From positions 47,198 to 111,197 of the forward strand of contig CAYJFY010000003.1 in assembly GCA_964369755.1 (NCBI GenBank): a DNA stretch of 64,000 nucleotides. Reading direction: 5' to 3'. Origin of the DNA: CAUPWF01 sp964369755. Lineage in GTDB: Bacteria > Bacillota > Clostridia > Lachnospirales > Lachnospiraceae. Below, one piece after another: positions 15,793-24,519 of this stretch. A model generated the notes under the pieces. The model was not told where the DNA came from. It searched no databases and was given only the letters and a program-made list of their open reading frames with translations. Position numbers and translations under genes: made by a program. The stretch's first letter is position 1; every line of letters starts with the position of its first letter.

Positions 15793-18697
15793 TTATCGTG
15801 GTACTTCTACCATCTTATATGCTTCTACTTTATCTTCTTCTTTTACATCATTGAATTTCTCAAATACAAATCCACATTCATAGCCCGCTCTAACCTCTTT
15901 TACATCATCTTTGAAACGCTTCAATGATGCAAGTGGTCCATCGAAAATCACCTCGTCTTCACGCGTAACTCTTACAGAGCATCCACGCTCAAATGTTCCA
16001 TCTAAAACATAAGAACCTGCAATTGTTCCGATACCAGAAGCCTTGAAGATTTGACGAACCTCTGCATGACCGAGTACCTTCTCTTCAAACACTGGATCTA
16101 ACATACCCTTCATCGCTGCTTCCACATCTTCAATCGCGCTATAGATTACACGGTATAGGCGAAGGTCTACGCCTTCTCTCTCAGCTGTATCTTTTGCCGC
16201 TGCATCCGGACGAACATTAAATCCGATAATAATTGCCTTCGATGCAGAAGCAAGGATAACGTCTGATTCGTTGATTGCACCTACTCCACCATGAATCACC
16301 TTAACTACAACCTCCTCATTTGAAAGTTTAATCAAGCTTTGTTTCATAGCCTCTACAGAACCTTGAACGTCTGCCTTCACGATGATTGGCAATTCTTTTA
16401 GGTTTCCTTCTTTAATCTGAGAGAACAAGTCGTCTAATGACATACTCTTCGACTTTGTTTCCTCTAACATCTTCACACGATTTTGCGAGATAAATGTCTC
16501 TGCAAATGCTCTTGCTTCTTTGTCGTTTTCACAAGAAACGAACACTTCACCTGCCTTAGGAACATCATTTAGTCCAAGGATTTCAACTGGGATTGATGGC
16601 GTAGCTTCTTTGATTCTTCGGCCTTTATCATCCATCATCGCTCTTACTTTACCGTATGCAGAACCTGCTGCAATTGCATCTCCTACACGCAATGTTCCTT
16701 TTTGTACAAGTACAGTTGCTACAGATCCTTTTCCTTTATCCAGTTCTCCTTCTATTACAAGACCTCTGGCTTGACGATCCGGATTTGCTTTTAGTTCAAG
16801 AACTTCTGCCGATAGCAATACCATCTCTAACAGATTCTCAATTCCATCTCCTGTTTTCGCAGATACAGGTACAAAGATCGTACTTCCACCCCAATCTTCT
16901 GAAATCAATTCATGCTCTGATAGTTCTTGCTTCACACGTTCAATATTTGCTCCTGGCTTATCCATCTTATTGATCGCTACAATAATCTCAATATCCGCAG
17001 CCTTTGCATGGTTGATCGCCTCCACTGTCTGAGGCATCACTCCATCGTCTGCCGCTACAACGAGAATTGCAATATCTGTTGCATTCGCACCACGCATACG
17101 CATTGCTGTAAATGCCTCGTGACCTGGTGTATCCAAGAATGTAATCTTTTCCCCTGACACCTGAGTCACATATGCTCCGATATGTTGTGTGATTCCACCT
17201 GCTTCACGATCTGTTACATTCGTTTTTCTGATTGCATCAAGAAGCGAAGTCTTACCATGGTCAACATGACCCATAACACAAACAACTGGTGGACGTTTCA
17301 CCATGTCATCTTCATTTTCTTCATTTTCTTTCAATAATTCCTCAATGACATCGACAACAACTTCCTTCTCGCATAGAATCTCGAATTCCAATGCAATCTC
17401 TTCTGCTGTCTCGTAATCCACTTCGTGGTTTACTGTTACGATTTTTCCTTGTAGGAATAATTTCTTGATGATTGTCGAAGAAACAATCTTCATCTTATCT
17501 GCTAATTCTCCGATTGTTAAGCTTTCTGGGATTGTAATCATCTTGATTTTTTCCTCTACCTTCGGCTCAACCTTCTTCTGTGGTTTTTGAATAAGTGCTA
17601 CAGGCTTTTTACCCTTGATATTTCTTGGTCCCTTATCCACCTTATCAGTGTATTCTTTCTTCTTGAAGTCATTTTTATTCTGCTTTGTTCGGGTTGGCTT
17701 TTGTTCCGAAATAATTGGATCTGGTGCTCCTGTTTTTCTCTCATCGCGTCGATTATTATTATTAAATGGACGTGATTGACCATCGCGATTATATGGGCGA
17801 TTGTCGCCTCCCTCACGGTTGTATGGGCGTTGTCCTCCATCTCGATTGTATGGGCGTTGTCCCCCATCTCTGTTATATGGACGGTTCTCTCCTCCCTCGC
17901 GATNNNNNNNNNNNNNNNNNNNNNNNNNNNNNNNNNNNNNNNNNNNNNNNNNNNNNNNNNNNNNNNNNNNNNNNNNNNNNNNNNNNNNNNNNNNNNNNNN
18001 NNNGACGTTGCTGTCCATCTCGATTATATGGGCGTTGTCCCCCATCTCTGTTATATGGACGGTTCTCTCCTCCCTCGCGATTGTATGGACGTTGCTGTCC
18101 ATCTCGATTATATGGGCGTTGTCCCCCATCTCTGTTATATGGGCGGTTTTCTCCACCTTCTCGATTGTATGGACGTTGTCCCCCATTTTGGTTTTGTAGA
18201 CGACCCTCCGTACTTCTTGTATTATTTACTGGTTGTGTCGTAGCTACATGAGCAGTTTGATTCTTCACCTCTGTTACTGTTGGCTGTGGTTTCACGTCAA
18301 CCTTTTCTTCAGCTTTTGGTGCTACTTCTACTTTAGCTTCCACTTTTGCTTCCACTTTTGCTGCTACAACAGGCTCCACTTTTGCCTTGACCTCTTGTAC
18401 TGGTGCTTCCTTTTTCGTCACTGTATTTTGTTGCTTTGCTGTTGACTGCCCGCTCACTTGTCGTTTCATTCCTGTATTATTTCCAGTTTTTGAATTTTGT
18501 GGATTGAATACGCGAATTAACTTTTTCTTCTTTGGTTCTTCACCTGAAAAATGTTTCTTCACCATATCAACTTGCCCTTCTTCTAATGAACTCATATGGC
18601 TCTTCACATCCACCCCCTTCTCTTTCAATGCTTCTAATATATCTTTATTATTCTTATTTAATTCTTTTGCCAATTCATGCACACGCAATTTTGTCAT
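15793..18697 (-). CDS. infB: Translation initiation factor IF-2 (interrupted by an assembly gap)
   Basis: GTPase that places initiator tRNA on the 30S subunit and joins the subunits. The N-terminal part starts at ATG 18697 (AAGGAGG upstream) with LRVHELAKELNKNNKDILEALKEKG, then an alanine/lysine/valine-rich linker and arginine/tyrosine/asparagine-rich tandem repeats. The G domain has GHVDHGKTSLLD, DTPGHEAF, NKMDKPG and SAKTGDG; domains II-IV follow to 15793. A run of exactly 100 N at 17904-18003 splits the repeat region, and the two halves are in different frames as printed. Codon phase on each side shows that the true gap length must be a multiple of three, so the gene is intact in all likelihood. 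Two overlapping reading frames across the gap are artefacts. Confidence 0.95.
17770..18190. repeat. 84-bp tandem repeats coding the IF-2 linker
   Basis: Units of 84 bp encode a 28-residue block made of RPYNREGGEN, RPYNRDGGQ and RPYNRDGQQ. The start of a unit recurs at 18004 and 18088, exactly 84 bases apart, and most of a further copy lies left of the gap. The repeat is nearly perfect at the DNA level and explains the failed assembly at 17904-18003. Confidence 0.9.
17904..18003. other. Assembly gap (100 N)
   Basis: Exactly 100 ambiguous bases, a conventional placeholder for a gap of unknown size. The flanks end at the same place of the same repeat, so the smallest join would need six bases, plus any number of repeat units. 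Confidence 0.97.
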
Positions 18698-18709
18698 GCG
18701 GTGTCCTCC

Positions 18710-19033
18710 TTATTCAGTTATGTTTGTTTCCAGTTTCATATACTCTTGAACCTTCTTTGCAAATCCATCATCAAGGATTGCAAGAGACGCTCTATATTCT
18801 TTTCCTATCGCATGACCCAATGTATCCTTATCACTATAAAAGTAAATCGGTACATGATAAAAATCACACATATTTCTAAATTTCTTCTTTGTATTATCAG
18901 ATGAATCGCCTGCTATAATCACAAGCCTTGCCTTACCTGACTTCACCTCGTGTTCAGTTGCAAACTCTCCACTTGCCACTTTCCCTGCTTTTGTTGCAAG
19001 TCCAAAGAGTGATAAAATTCGATTATTTGCCAA
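18710..19033 (-). CDS. ylxQ: L7Ae-family RNA-binding protein YlxQ
   Basis: Kink-turn RNA-binding protein of the L7Ae/L30e fold encoded in the nusA-infB operon; precise role unresolved. The core NNRILSLFGLATKAGKVASGEFATE, KARLVIIAGDSSDNTKKKF and ASLAILDDGFAK matches the family. Relatives begin directly at this core, so I chose TTG 19033 (GGGATGG upstream), which overlaps ylxR by 11 bases. An ATG at 19063 with AAGGAAG upstream would add ten atypical residues and cannot be excluded. It is followed after 12 bases by infB. Confidence 0.85.
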   Translation of the reverse strand: MANNRILSLFGLATKAGKVASGEFATEHEVKSGKARLVIIAGDSSDNTKKKFRNMCDFYHVPIYFYSDKDTLGHAIGKEYRASLAILDDGFAKKVQEYMKLETNITE

Positions 19034-19301
19034 ATTCGTCCATCCCTTCACACAATCGTTCATACACTTCCTTTGGAATACTCATCTTAAATGAACGTTC
19101 CAAACCCTTTGACTTGATTGCCTTTTGTAAACATTCCTCGGATTTACACACATAGGCACCACGACCATTTTTCCTTCCTGTGTCATCCAATAGAAATTCG
19201 CCTTCTGGAGTTTTTATCACACGAAGCATCTCACTTTTGTCTTTCATTTCATTGCAACCCACACACTTTCGTGATGGAGATTTCTTGTTACTCTTCGACA
19301 T
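19023..19301 (-). CDS. ylxR: YlxR family RNA-binding protein (DUF448)
   Basis: Small basic protein of the nusA operon thought to bind RNA. The family motif is SPSRKCVGCNEMKDKSEMLRV near the N-terminus, with GRKNGRGAYVCKSEECL in the middle. I start at ATG 19301, which has GAGGA eight bases upstream and overlaps the nusA stop by 14 bases; the longer form from TTG 19319 lacks support. About 92 residues. The nested overlaps nusA/ylxR/ylxQ suggest translational coupling along the operon. Confidence 0.92.
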   Translation of the reverse strand: MSKSNKKSPSRKCVGCNEMKDKSEMLRVIKTPEGEFLLDDTGRKNGRGAYVCKSEECLQKAIKSKGLERSFKMSIPKEVYERLCEGMDEFGK

Positions 19302-20499
19302 CCGCAAATTCCTCTTCAAACACTACTTCTTCAAAATCTTCTGCAGTGTTTTCTGCCTCGTATTCATCTTCCATGTATTCATCTTCGATCATTTCACTCT
19401 GCATAAGTTCCAGATAGTTCTCTGGTAACTCTCCAGACTCAATCGCTTGTGTCTCACTCATGATATCGATTTTGTATCCTGTAAGCCTAGCTGCAAGTCT
19501 AGCATTTTGCCCTTCCTTACCAATTGCTAGCGACAATTGATAATCTGGAACAATAACACTTGCCGTCTTCTCATCTGGATCAGCCAGAACAGAAATCACC
19601 TTTGCTGGACTCAATGCGTTTTCAATCAATATCGCTGGGTTATCACTCCAATTCACAATATCGATTTTCTCGCCTCTTAACTCATTCACAATGTTATTTA
19701 CTCTTGCACCGTTGATACCAACACATGCTCCCACTGGATCTACATTCTCATCATTTGTGATTACAGCAATCTTTGATCTTGAACCAGCCTCACGAGCAAC
19801 GTTCTTGATTTCAACAATTCCCTCTCTCACTTCTGTTACTTCTGACTCGAACAATCGCTTTACTAATTCTGGATGTGTACGAGAAACTAAAATCTTTGCA
19901 CCTTTTGGTGTCTCTTTTACTTCTACTACATATAACTTGATTCTTTCACCAATCGTATAGACTTCATTTTTCACTTGCTCGTTCTCTGTGAGAAGTGCAT
20001 CTGCTTTCCCTAAGTTAATGCTTACATTATTACCAATCTGTCTCTGTACAATCCCTGTCACAATATCTTTAGACTTCTCGTAATATTGCTCGTAAACAAC
20101 TTTACGTTCTTCTTCTCGAATCTTTTGTAGAATCAAGTTCTTCGCTTTCTGTGTTGCAATACGACCAAATTCTCTTGATTCAACTGGAATCCTTACGATG
20201 TCTCCGACTTCATACTTGTCATCCTTCATCTTCGCTTCCGCTAGGCTGATTTCTTCTACTTCATCTTCCACTTCGTCCACTACAGTTTTTTCCGCATATA
20301 CAGAATACTGACATAGGTCATAGTCCATCACAACCTTAATATGACTTGCCTTTCCAAAATGTTTTTCACATGCATTGATCAATGAATTCTCAATCGCTTC
20401 CATCATCGTGTGCTTGCTAATATTTTTTTCCTTCTCCAATACAGTCAGCGCATCTAGTAATTCTGTATTTGGTGTATTTGTCACTTTTGCCTTAGCCAT
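19288..20499 (-). CDS. nusA: Transcription termination/antitermination protein NusA
   Basis: Binds RNA polymerase and nascent RNA, modulating pausing, termination and antitermination. It contains the N-terminal polymerase-binding domain (ELLDALTVLEKEKNISKHTMMEAIENSL), an S1 domain, and two KH domains (ACVGINGARVNNIV; SLAIGKEGQNARLAARLTG). It ends in a strongly acidic tail of about 45 residues instead of the C-terminal repeats of E. coli NusA, as usual in Firmicutes. ATG 20499 follows TAGGAGG. It lies between rimP and ylxR and may act on the attenuator-like hairpin in front of its own operon (21037-21064). Confidence 0.97.
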   Translation of the reverse strand: MAKAKVTNTPNTELLDALTVLEKEKNISKHTMMEAIENSLINACEKHFGKASHIKVVMDYDLCQYSVYAEKTVVDEVEDEVEEISLAEAKMKDDKYEVGDIVRIPVESREFGRIATQKAKNLILQKIREEERKVVYEQYYEKSKDIVTGIVQRQIGNNVSINLGKADALLTENEQVKNEVYTIGERIKLYVVEVKETPKGAKILVSRTHPELVKRLFESEVTEVREGIVEIKNVAREAGSRSKIAVITNDENVDPVGACVGINGARVNNIVNELRGEKIDIVNWSDNPAILIENALSPAKVISVLADPDEKTASVIVPDYQLSLAIGKEGQNARLAARLTGYKIDIMSETQAIESGELPENYLELMQSEMIEDEYMEDEYEAENTAEDFEEVVFEEEFADVEE

Positions 20500-20543
20500 T
20501 TTCTTTTATTCCTCCTAAAATTTCAATTTCTATCTATAAACAA

Positions 20544-21008
20544 TTACCAAGTAAACGACTGACGAATCAACGCGATTTCGTTTTTTTCAAACACAAGTTC
20601 TTTGCCTTCTTCTTCAATCGTGACACTCGCGTCATCATATGTTATCAAGGTACCAATAAATTCTTTTTTCTTGTCTCTCGCCTTGTAAGTTCTAACCTCA
20701 ACTTCTTTTCCCATATTGCGGATATAGTCCTTTTCCTTTTTTAGAGGACGCCCTAGTCCTGGTGAGCTTACTTCAAATATATAAGCATCATCAATATAGT
20801 CCTTCTCATCTAAAATCTCCGAAAAACTCCTACTCACTTTTTCACAATCATCTACTGCAATTCCACCGTCCTTGTCGATATAAGCACGTAAATACCACAT
20901 ACTTCCTTCTTTTACATACTCTACATCCACCAGTTCAAACCCATGTTTCTCAACAATTGGAATCAGTAGTTCTTCTGTTTGCTTTTCATACATTTCTTTT
21001 TTTGACAA
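20544..21008 (-). CDS. rimP: Ribosome maturation factor RimP
   Basis: Needed for efficient 30S subunit maturation. The 154-residue protein has GFELVDVEYVKEG, LRAYIDKDGGIAVDDCEKVSR and YIFEVSSPGLGRPLKKEKDY, all typical. The start is TTG 21008: AAGGAGG sits seven to eight bases upstream, whereas the next ATG (five codons in) would be too far from it. It is the first gene of the translation operon, behind a promoter (21090-21118) and a terminator-like hairpin. Confidence 0.95.
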   Translation of the reverse strand: MSKKEMYEKQTEELLIPIVEKHGFELVDVEYVKEGSMWYLRAYIDKDGGIAVDDCEKVSRSFSEILDEKDYIDDAYIFEVSSPGLGRPLKKEKDYIRNMGKEVEVRTYKARDKKKEFIGTLITYDDASVTIEEEGKELVFEKNEIALIRQSFTW

Positions 21009-21036
21009 AAAAATTCCTCCTTGATCTCGTTACATA

Positions 21037-21064
21037 AAAAGAGTGAACTTCCGTTCACTCTTTT
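21037..21064 (-). terminator. Terminator-like hairpin in the rimP leader (attenuator or end of the HD-GYP transcript)
   Basis: Twelve-base arms AAAAGAGTGAAC and GTTCACTCTTTT around a four-base loop (GGAA on the minus strand), followed by TTTTTATG. It lies downstream of the HD-GYP gene and also downstream of the putative rimP promoter at 21090-21118, so it would sit in the leader of the rimP-nusA-infB transcript, 29 bases before the start codon. Confidence 0.75.
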
Positions 21065-21089
21065 GCCAAACAACTTTATTTCTCCATAT

Positions 21090-21118
21090 AGAATATCATA
21101 TTCAAATCTAAAAATCAA
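21090..21118 (-). promoter_or_regulatory. Promoter for the rimP-nusA-infB operon
   Basis: Minus-strand TTGATT (21113-21118), 17 bases, TATTCT (21090-21095) with a TG just upstream of the -10 box. It lies before the hairpin at 21037-21064. Confidence 0.55.
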
Positions 21119-21150
21119 GAACTTTTTTGTATAAATACTGCTTTTCAGAT

Positions 21151-22230
21151 TTATAAAATAACTGCCATACAACTTAATCTATCTGATGTCTGTACAACTT
21201 CACCATCAATTTCAACAATTGGATAAGATAATTTATTTCGATTCACAAACTTAATCCTACCAATCGCACCATTGGACAGCAACACGCTTTTATCCACCAG
21301 CTCTGCCGTCATATTCGTCAAAAACAATTCTGTCAACTGATAATCCATATCCGAAAAACTTCCCAATGCGATTTGATCTAATACATAAAACGGATTCATA
21401 GCATCTTTGTAGCATCTTGCCGACACCATAGCATCATATGTATCCGAGATTGCTGTGATTCTCGCAAAAAGTGAAATCTCATCCCCTCTCAATCCAAACG
21501 GGTATCCGTTTCCATTTAGTCTTTCATGGTGGGAACGTGCCGCTTCTGCAACTTCTTCCTCAATATTTGGAATCTTGCAGATCAAACTATAAGAATAAAG
21601 CGCATGTTTTTTTATGATTGCAAATTCTTCTTTTGACAAAGCACGTGGAGCATTTAGTATATCTTGTGGCACTTGGGTCTTCCCAATATCATGCAAAAGT
21701 CCCGCCTTAATAATCAATTGTAGTCTATCCTCATCAAATCCTAACCAACGCCCGATCATTCCGTTTAGAGTCGCAACATTTGTGCTATGCCTCATCAGAT
21801 ATTCATCTACTGCATTTTCACCATTAATACATTGTAATAGAATGGATTTATCTATGATTGATATTCGCTCGCAAATCTCCTCTGTTACTTCCTCTGATTT
21901 TTCCGGATTAATCGTTCCATTTTGAAGCGCATCCTTGAGCAACATGTCCGCCTCATCTTTTAGCTTGGTATATCCTATCTCTTTTTCCAAGAATTCCTGA
22001 CGCAACATCTGTGGAACTCCCGTTCCCACAAGTTTATAATAATAATTAGATTCCACATAGACGTTTCGATTCTCCGTCATATGGTTTTTGATTTTTTCTA
22101 ACACTTCTGATGTCAAGAGTGTTTGTGCTTTCACTAATAAAACCGGAACATCCTGCATGACATATATTCCACTCTGAGTCAGAGTTCCGATAGGTAGATA
22201 TTCCGCTGCAATCGCAAACAACCCTTCCAT
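21151..22230 (-). CDS. HD-GYP domain protein, probable c-di-GMP phosphodiesterase
   Basis: HD-GYP proteins hydrolyse cyclic di-GMP. The C-terminal half carries GLLHDIGKTQVPQDILN (the HD metal site), an H-A-L-Y-S segment with the next metal histidine, and HHERLNGNGYPFGLRGDEI, the signature containing GYP. The N-terminal 130 residues (beginning EGLFAIAAEYLPIGTLTQSGIYV) resemble no sensor I recognise and have no membrane segment, so the protein is cytoplasmic. ATG 22230 has GAGGAGG upstream. It is in line with the topoisomerase genes and followed by the rimP promoter; a link with them is not evident. Confidence 0.88.
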   Translation of the reverse strand: MEGLFAIAAEYLPIGTLTQSGIYVMQDVPVLLVKAQTLLTSEVLEKIKNHMTENRNVYVESNYYYKLVGTGVPQMLRQEFLEKEIGYTKLKDEADMLLKDALQNGTINPEKSEEVTEEICERISIIDKSILLQCINGENAVDEYLMRHSTNVATLNGMIGRWLGFDEDRLQLIIKAGLLHDIGKTQVPQDILNAPRALSKEEFAIIKKHALYSYSLICKIPNIEEEVAEAARSHHERLNGNGYPFGLRGDEISLFARITAISDTYDAMVSARCYKDAMNPFYVLDQIALGSFSDMDYQLTELFLTNMTAELVDKSVLLSNGAIGRIKFVNRNKLSYPIVEIDGEVVQTSDRLSCMAVIL

Positions 22231-22263
22231 TTGTATTCTACCTCCTCTTTTGTTCTAAGTTCA

Positions 22264-24513
22264 TTATCCTCTTTGTTTCGTCCCTTGTCCATCTCTTTTT
22301 GATAACTTCAATCGGTTGAGAGATAATTCCTTGTCTTTATACACTATCTTCGTTTCTTTCCCCTCCTCAAACACATGGGTTTGTACTACCCTATCATTTC
22401 TCACTAGCTTCATGCCACGCACACCGACTGCCGCTTTCTTCTTGATTGGTACATCACCCATACTAAATTTAAGAAAATAACCCGACTCCGTCTGCATAAC
22501 TACAAGATTATTTTCTGCAATTACTTGTACACTTACTAACTCATCACCTTCTTGTAGCTTGCTTGCTGCAATGGTCTTTCGTTCCACTTGAAACTCAGAC
22601 CCCTCCACTGTTTTTATAAACCCTTGTGCCGTGGCGAATATCAGCCTACTCGTTTCTAACACTCTTGCATCTAAAATAGTCGATATTTCCTCTTCCGCCG
22701 TATTATAATTACTCACATTATCAATCGGAGTTCCTTTGTCACGAAACTTTCCATGTGGCAAATCCAGTACCTTGATATAATGTAACTTCCCTAGATTGGT
22801 AAACACACAAAGCCTATTCGTGTTCAAACACTTTACCACATAATGATTCTCGGAATCTGCCGCCTCTTTGTTCCGCTCATATACAGCAACATCAACCACT
22901 CTCGCATATCCAAAACGATCCATCAAGAAAACAACCTCTTGGGCTTCGATTTTTTTCTCTTCGAATACAACTTCTCCAGCATTTTCGATTTCGGTCTTTC
23001 TTGTTTTGCCAAACTCCTTCTTATATGTTTTTAATCCATCCACAATCACCTTTACCATGGAACTGTAATTGTTCAGGATATCTTCATAAGTCGCAATATT
23101 TTTCAGTGTAATTTCATGATCTTTCAATAATGCAGTCAGTTCTAGTCCAATCAACTTATATAATCGCATTTCCAAGATGGCTGCCGCCTGCTTATCTGTG
23201 AAGCATAATTGCTCTGCTAACTTCTTTGACACCTGTGATTTAAATTGAATCCCTGTCACTTCCCCCGATGTCAAGCAGGCTTTTGCAACCTTCAAAGACT
23301 GACTTCCTCGCAAGATTTCGATAATCAAATCAATCACATCATAGGCCTTGATCAATCCCTCTTGAATCTCCTTTTTTTCAAGCTCTTTATTCAATAACGT
23401 CTGATATTTTCTTGTGGTAATATCAAACTGAAAGTTCACATGGTGCTCAATCAGACGTCGCAACCCCATTGTCTCTGGCTTACCTTCTGCTACTGCTAGC
23501 ATATTCACACCAAAAGTATCCTCGAGTTTCGTCTTCTTATACAACATGTTTTTCAGGTTCTCTACATCTGCGCCCTTTTTCAATTCTAGTACAATTCGAA
23601 TCCCCTCTTTTGAAGATTGATTCGATATATCCATAATATCTGTCGTTGTCTTGTTATCCACGAGATTGGCAACATCATTGAGAAATCTTCCGATTCCTGC
23701 TCCCACCATAGTATATGGAATTTCGGTAATGACAAGACGTTGCTTTCCTGCATGTTCCTCTACTACCACCTTACCACGCACCTTAATCTTACCAGTTCCG
23801 CCCTCATAGATTGCTAACAAATCATCCTGGTTAACAACAATCCCTCCTGTCGGGAAGTCTGGTCCTTTGATATACTTCATCAATTTCTCAGTCGTAATAT
23901 TATCATTCTTTAGAAATGCAACCACTCCATCCACGACTTCACTTAGATTATGTGGGGGGATTCCTGTTGTCATTCCAACTGCAATTCCTTCTGCTCCATT
24001 TACGAGAATATTTGGAATTCGCGCAGGTAAAACAACTGGTTCTGTTTCATTCTCATCGAAGTTTGGCATAAAATCAACCACGTCTTTGTCCAAATCTGTC
24101 AAGAAAATATCTTGCGCAAATTTCTCCAATCGCGCTTCGGTATAACGCATAGCCGCAGCACCATCACCCTCTATAGATCCAAAGTTACCATGTCCATCGA
24201 TTAAGGGCATTCCTTTTTTAAAATCTTGACTCATTACAACAAGGGATTCATAGATAGAACTATCCCCGTGTGGGTGATATTTACCCATCGTATCCCCAAC
24301 GATACGCGCGCATTTTCTATATGGTTTGTCATAGCGAATCCCTAGCTCATGCATATCATAGAGAGTTCTTCTCTGCACTGGTTTCAATCCGTCACGAACA
24401 TCTGGCAATGCTCTAGAAATGATTACACTCATCGCATAATCCAAATATGATTTTTTCATAAGCTCCGAATATTCCGTTCTTATGATCTGTGATTCATTCA
24501 TCTTTCTAACCAT
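22264..24513 (-). CDS. parC: Type IIA topoisomerase subunit A (ParC-like)
   Basis: DNA-cleaving subunit paired with the ATPase subunit encoded just upstream. The active-site tyrosine is in AAMRYTEARLEKF; the quinolone-resistance region reads YHPHGDSSIYESLV with the usual serine and acidic residue. The C-terminal beta-propeller is present but I find no GyrA box (QRRGGxG), which is diagnostic of gyrase, so a topoisomerase IV-like role (decatenation, relaxation) is favoured. It ends in a short basic tail. ATG 24513 or the ATG four codons later (24501) could start it; neither has a clear ribosome site. The gene lies 6 bases from parE. Confidence 0.85.
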   Translation of the reverse strand: MVRKMNESQIIRTEYSELMKKSYLDYAMSVIISRALPDVRDGLKPVQRRTLYDMHELGIRYDKPYRKCARIVGDTMGKYHPHGDSSIYESLVVMSQDFKKGMPLIDGHGNFGSIEGDGAAAMRYTEARLEKFAQDIFLTDLDKDVVDFMPNFDENETEPVVLPARIPNILVNGAEGIAVGMTTGIPPHNLSEVVDGVVAFLKNDNITTEKLMKYIKGPDFPTGGIVVNQDDLLAIYEGGTGKIKVRGKVVVEEHAGKQRLVITEIPYTMVGAGIGRFLNDVANLVDNKTTTDIMDISNQSSKEGIRIVLELKKGADVENLKNMLYKKTKLEDTFGVNMLAVAEGKPETMGLRRLIEHHVNFQFDITTRKYQTLLNKELEKKEIQEGLIKAYDVIDLIIEILRGSQSLKVAKACLTSGEVTGIQFKSQVSKKLAEQLCFTDKQAAAILEMRLYKLIGLELTALLKDHEITLKNIATYEDILNNYSSMVKVIVDGLKTYKKEFGKTRKTEIENAGEVVFEEKKIEAQEVVFLMDRFGYARVVDVAVYERNKEAADSENHYVVKCLNTNRLCVFTNLGKLHYIKVLDLPHGKFRDKGTPIDNVSNYNTAEEEISTILDARVLETSRLIFATAQGFIKTVEGSEFQVERKTIAASKLQEGDELVSVQVIAENNLVVMQTESGYFLKFSMGDVPIKKKAAVGVRGMKLVRNDRVVQTHVFEEGKETKIVYKDKELSLNRLKLSKRDGQGTKQRG

Positions 24514-24519
24514 CTCTTT

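Noticed and set aside
17810..18185. CRISPR-like repeated pattern
   Set aside because: Repeats are 84 bp, contiguous and in frame with infB; there are no unique spacers and no cas genes.
17766..18251. Several plus-strand reading frames across the IF-2 repeat region
   Set aside because: They are shadows of the repetitive infB coding strand, contain the 100-N gap and have no ribosome sites.
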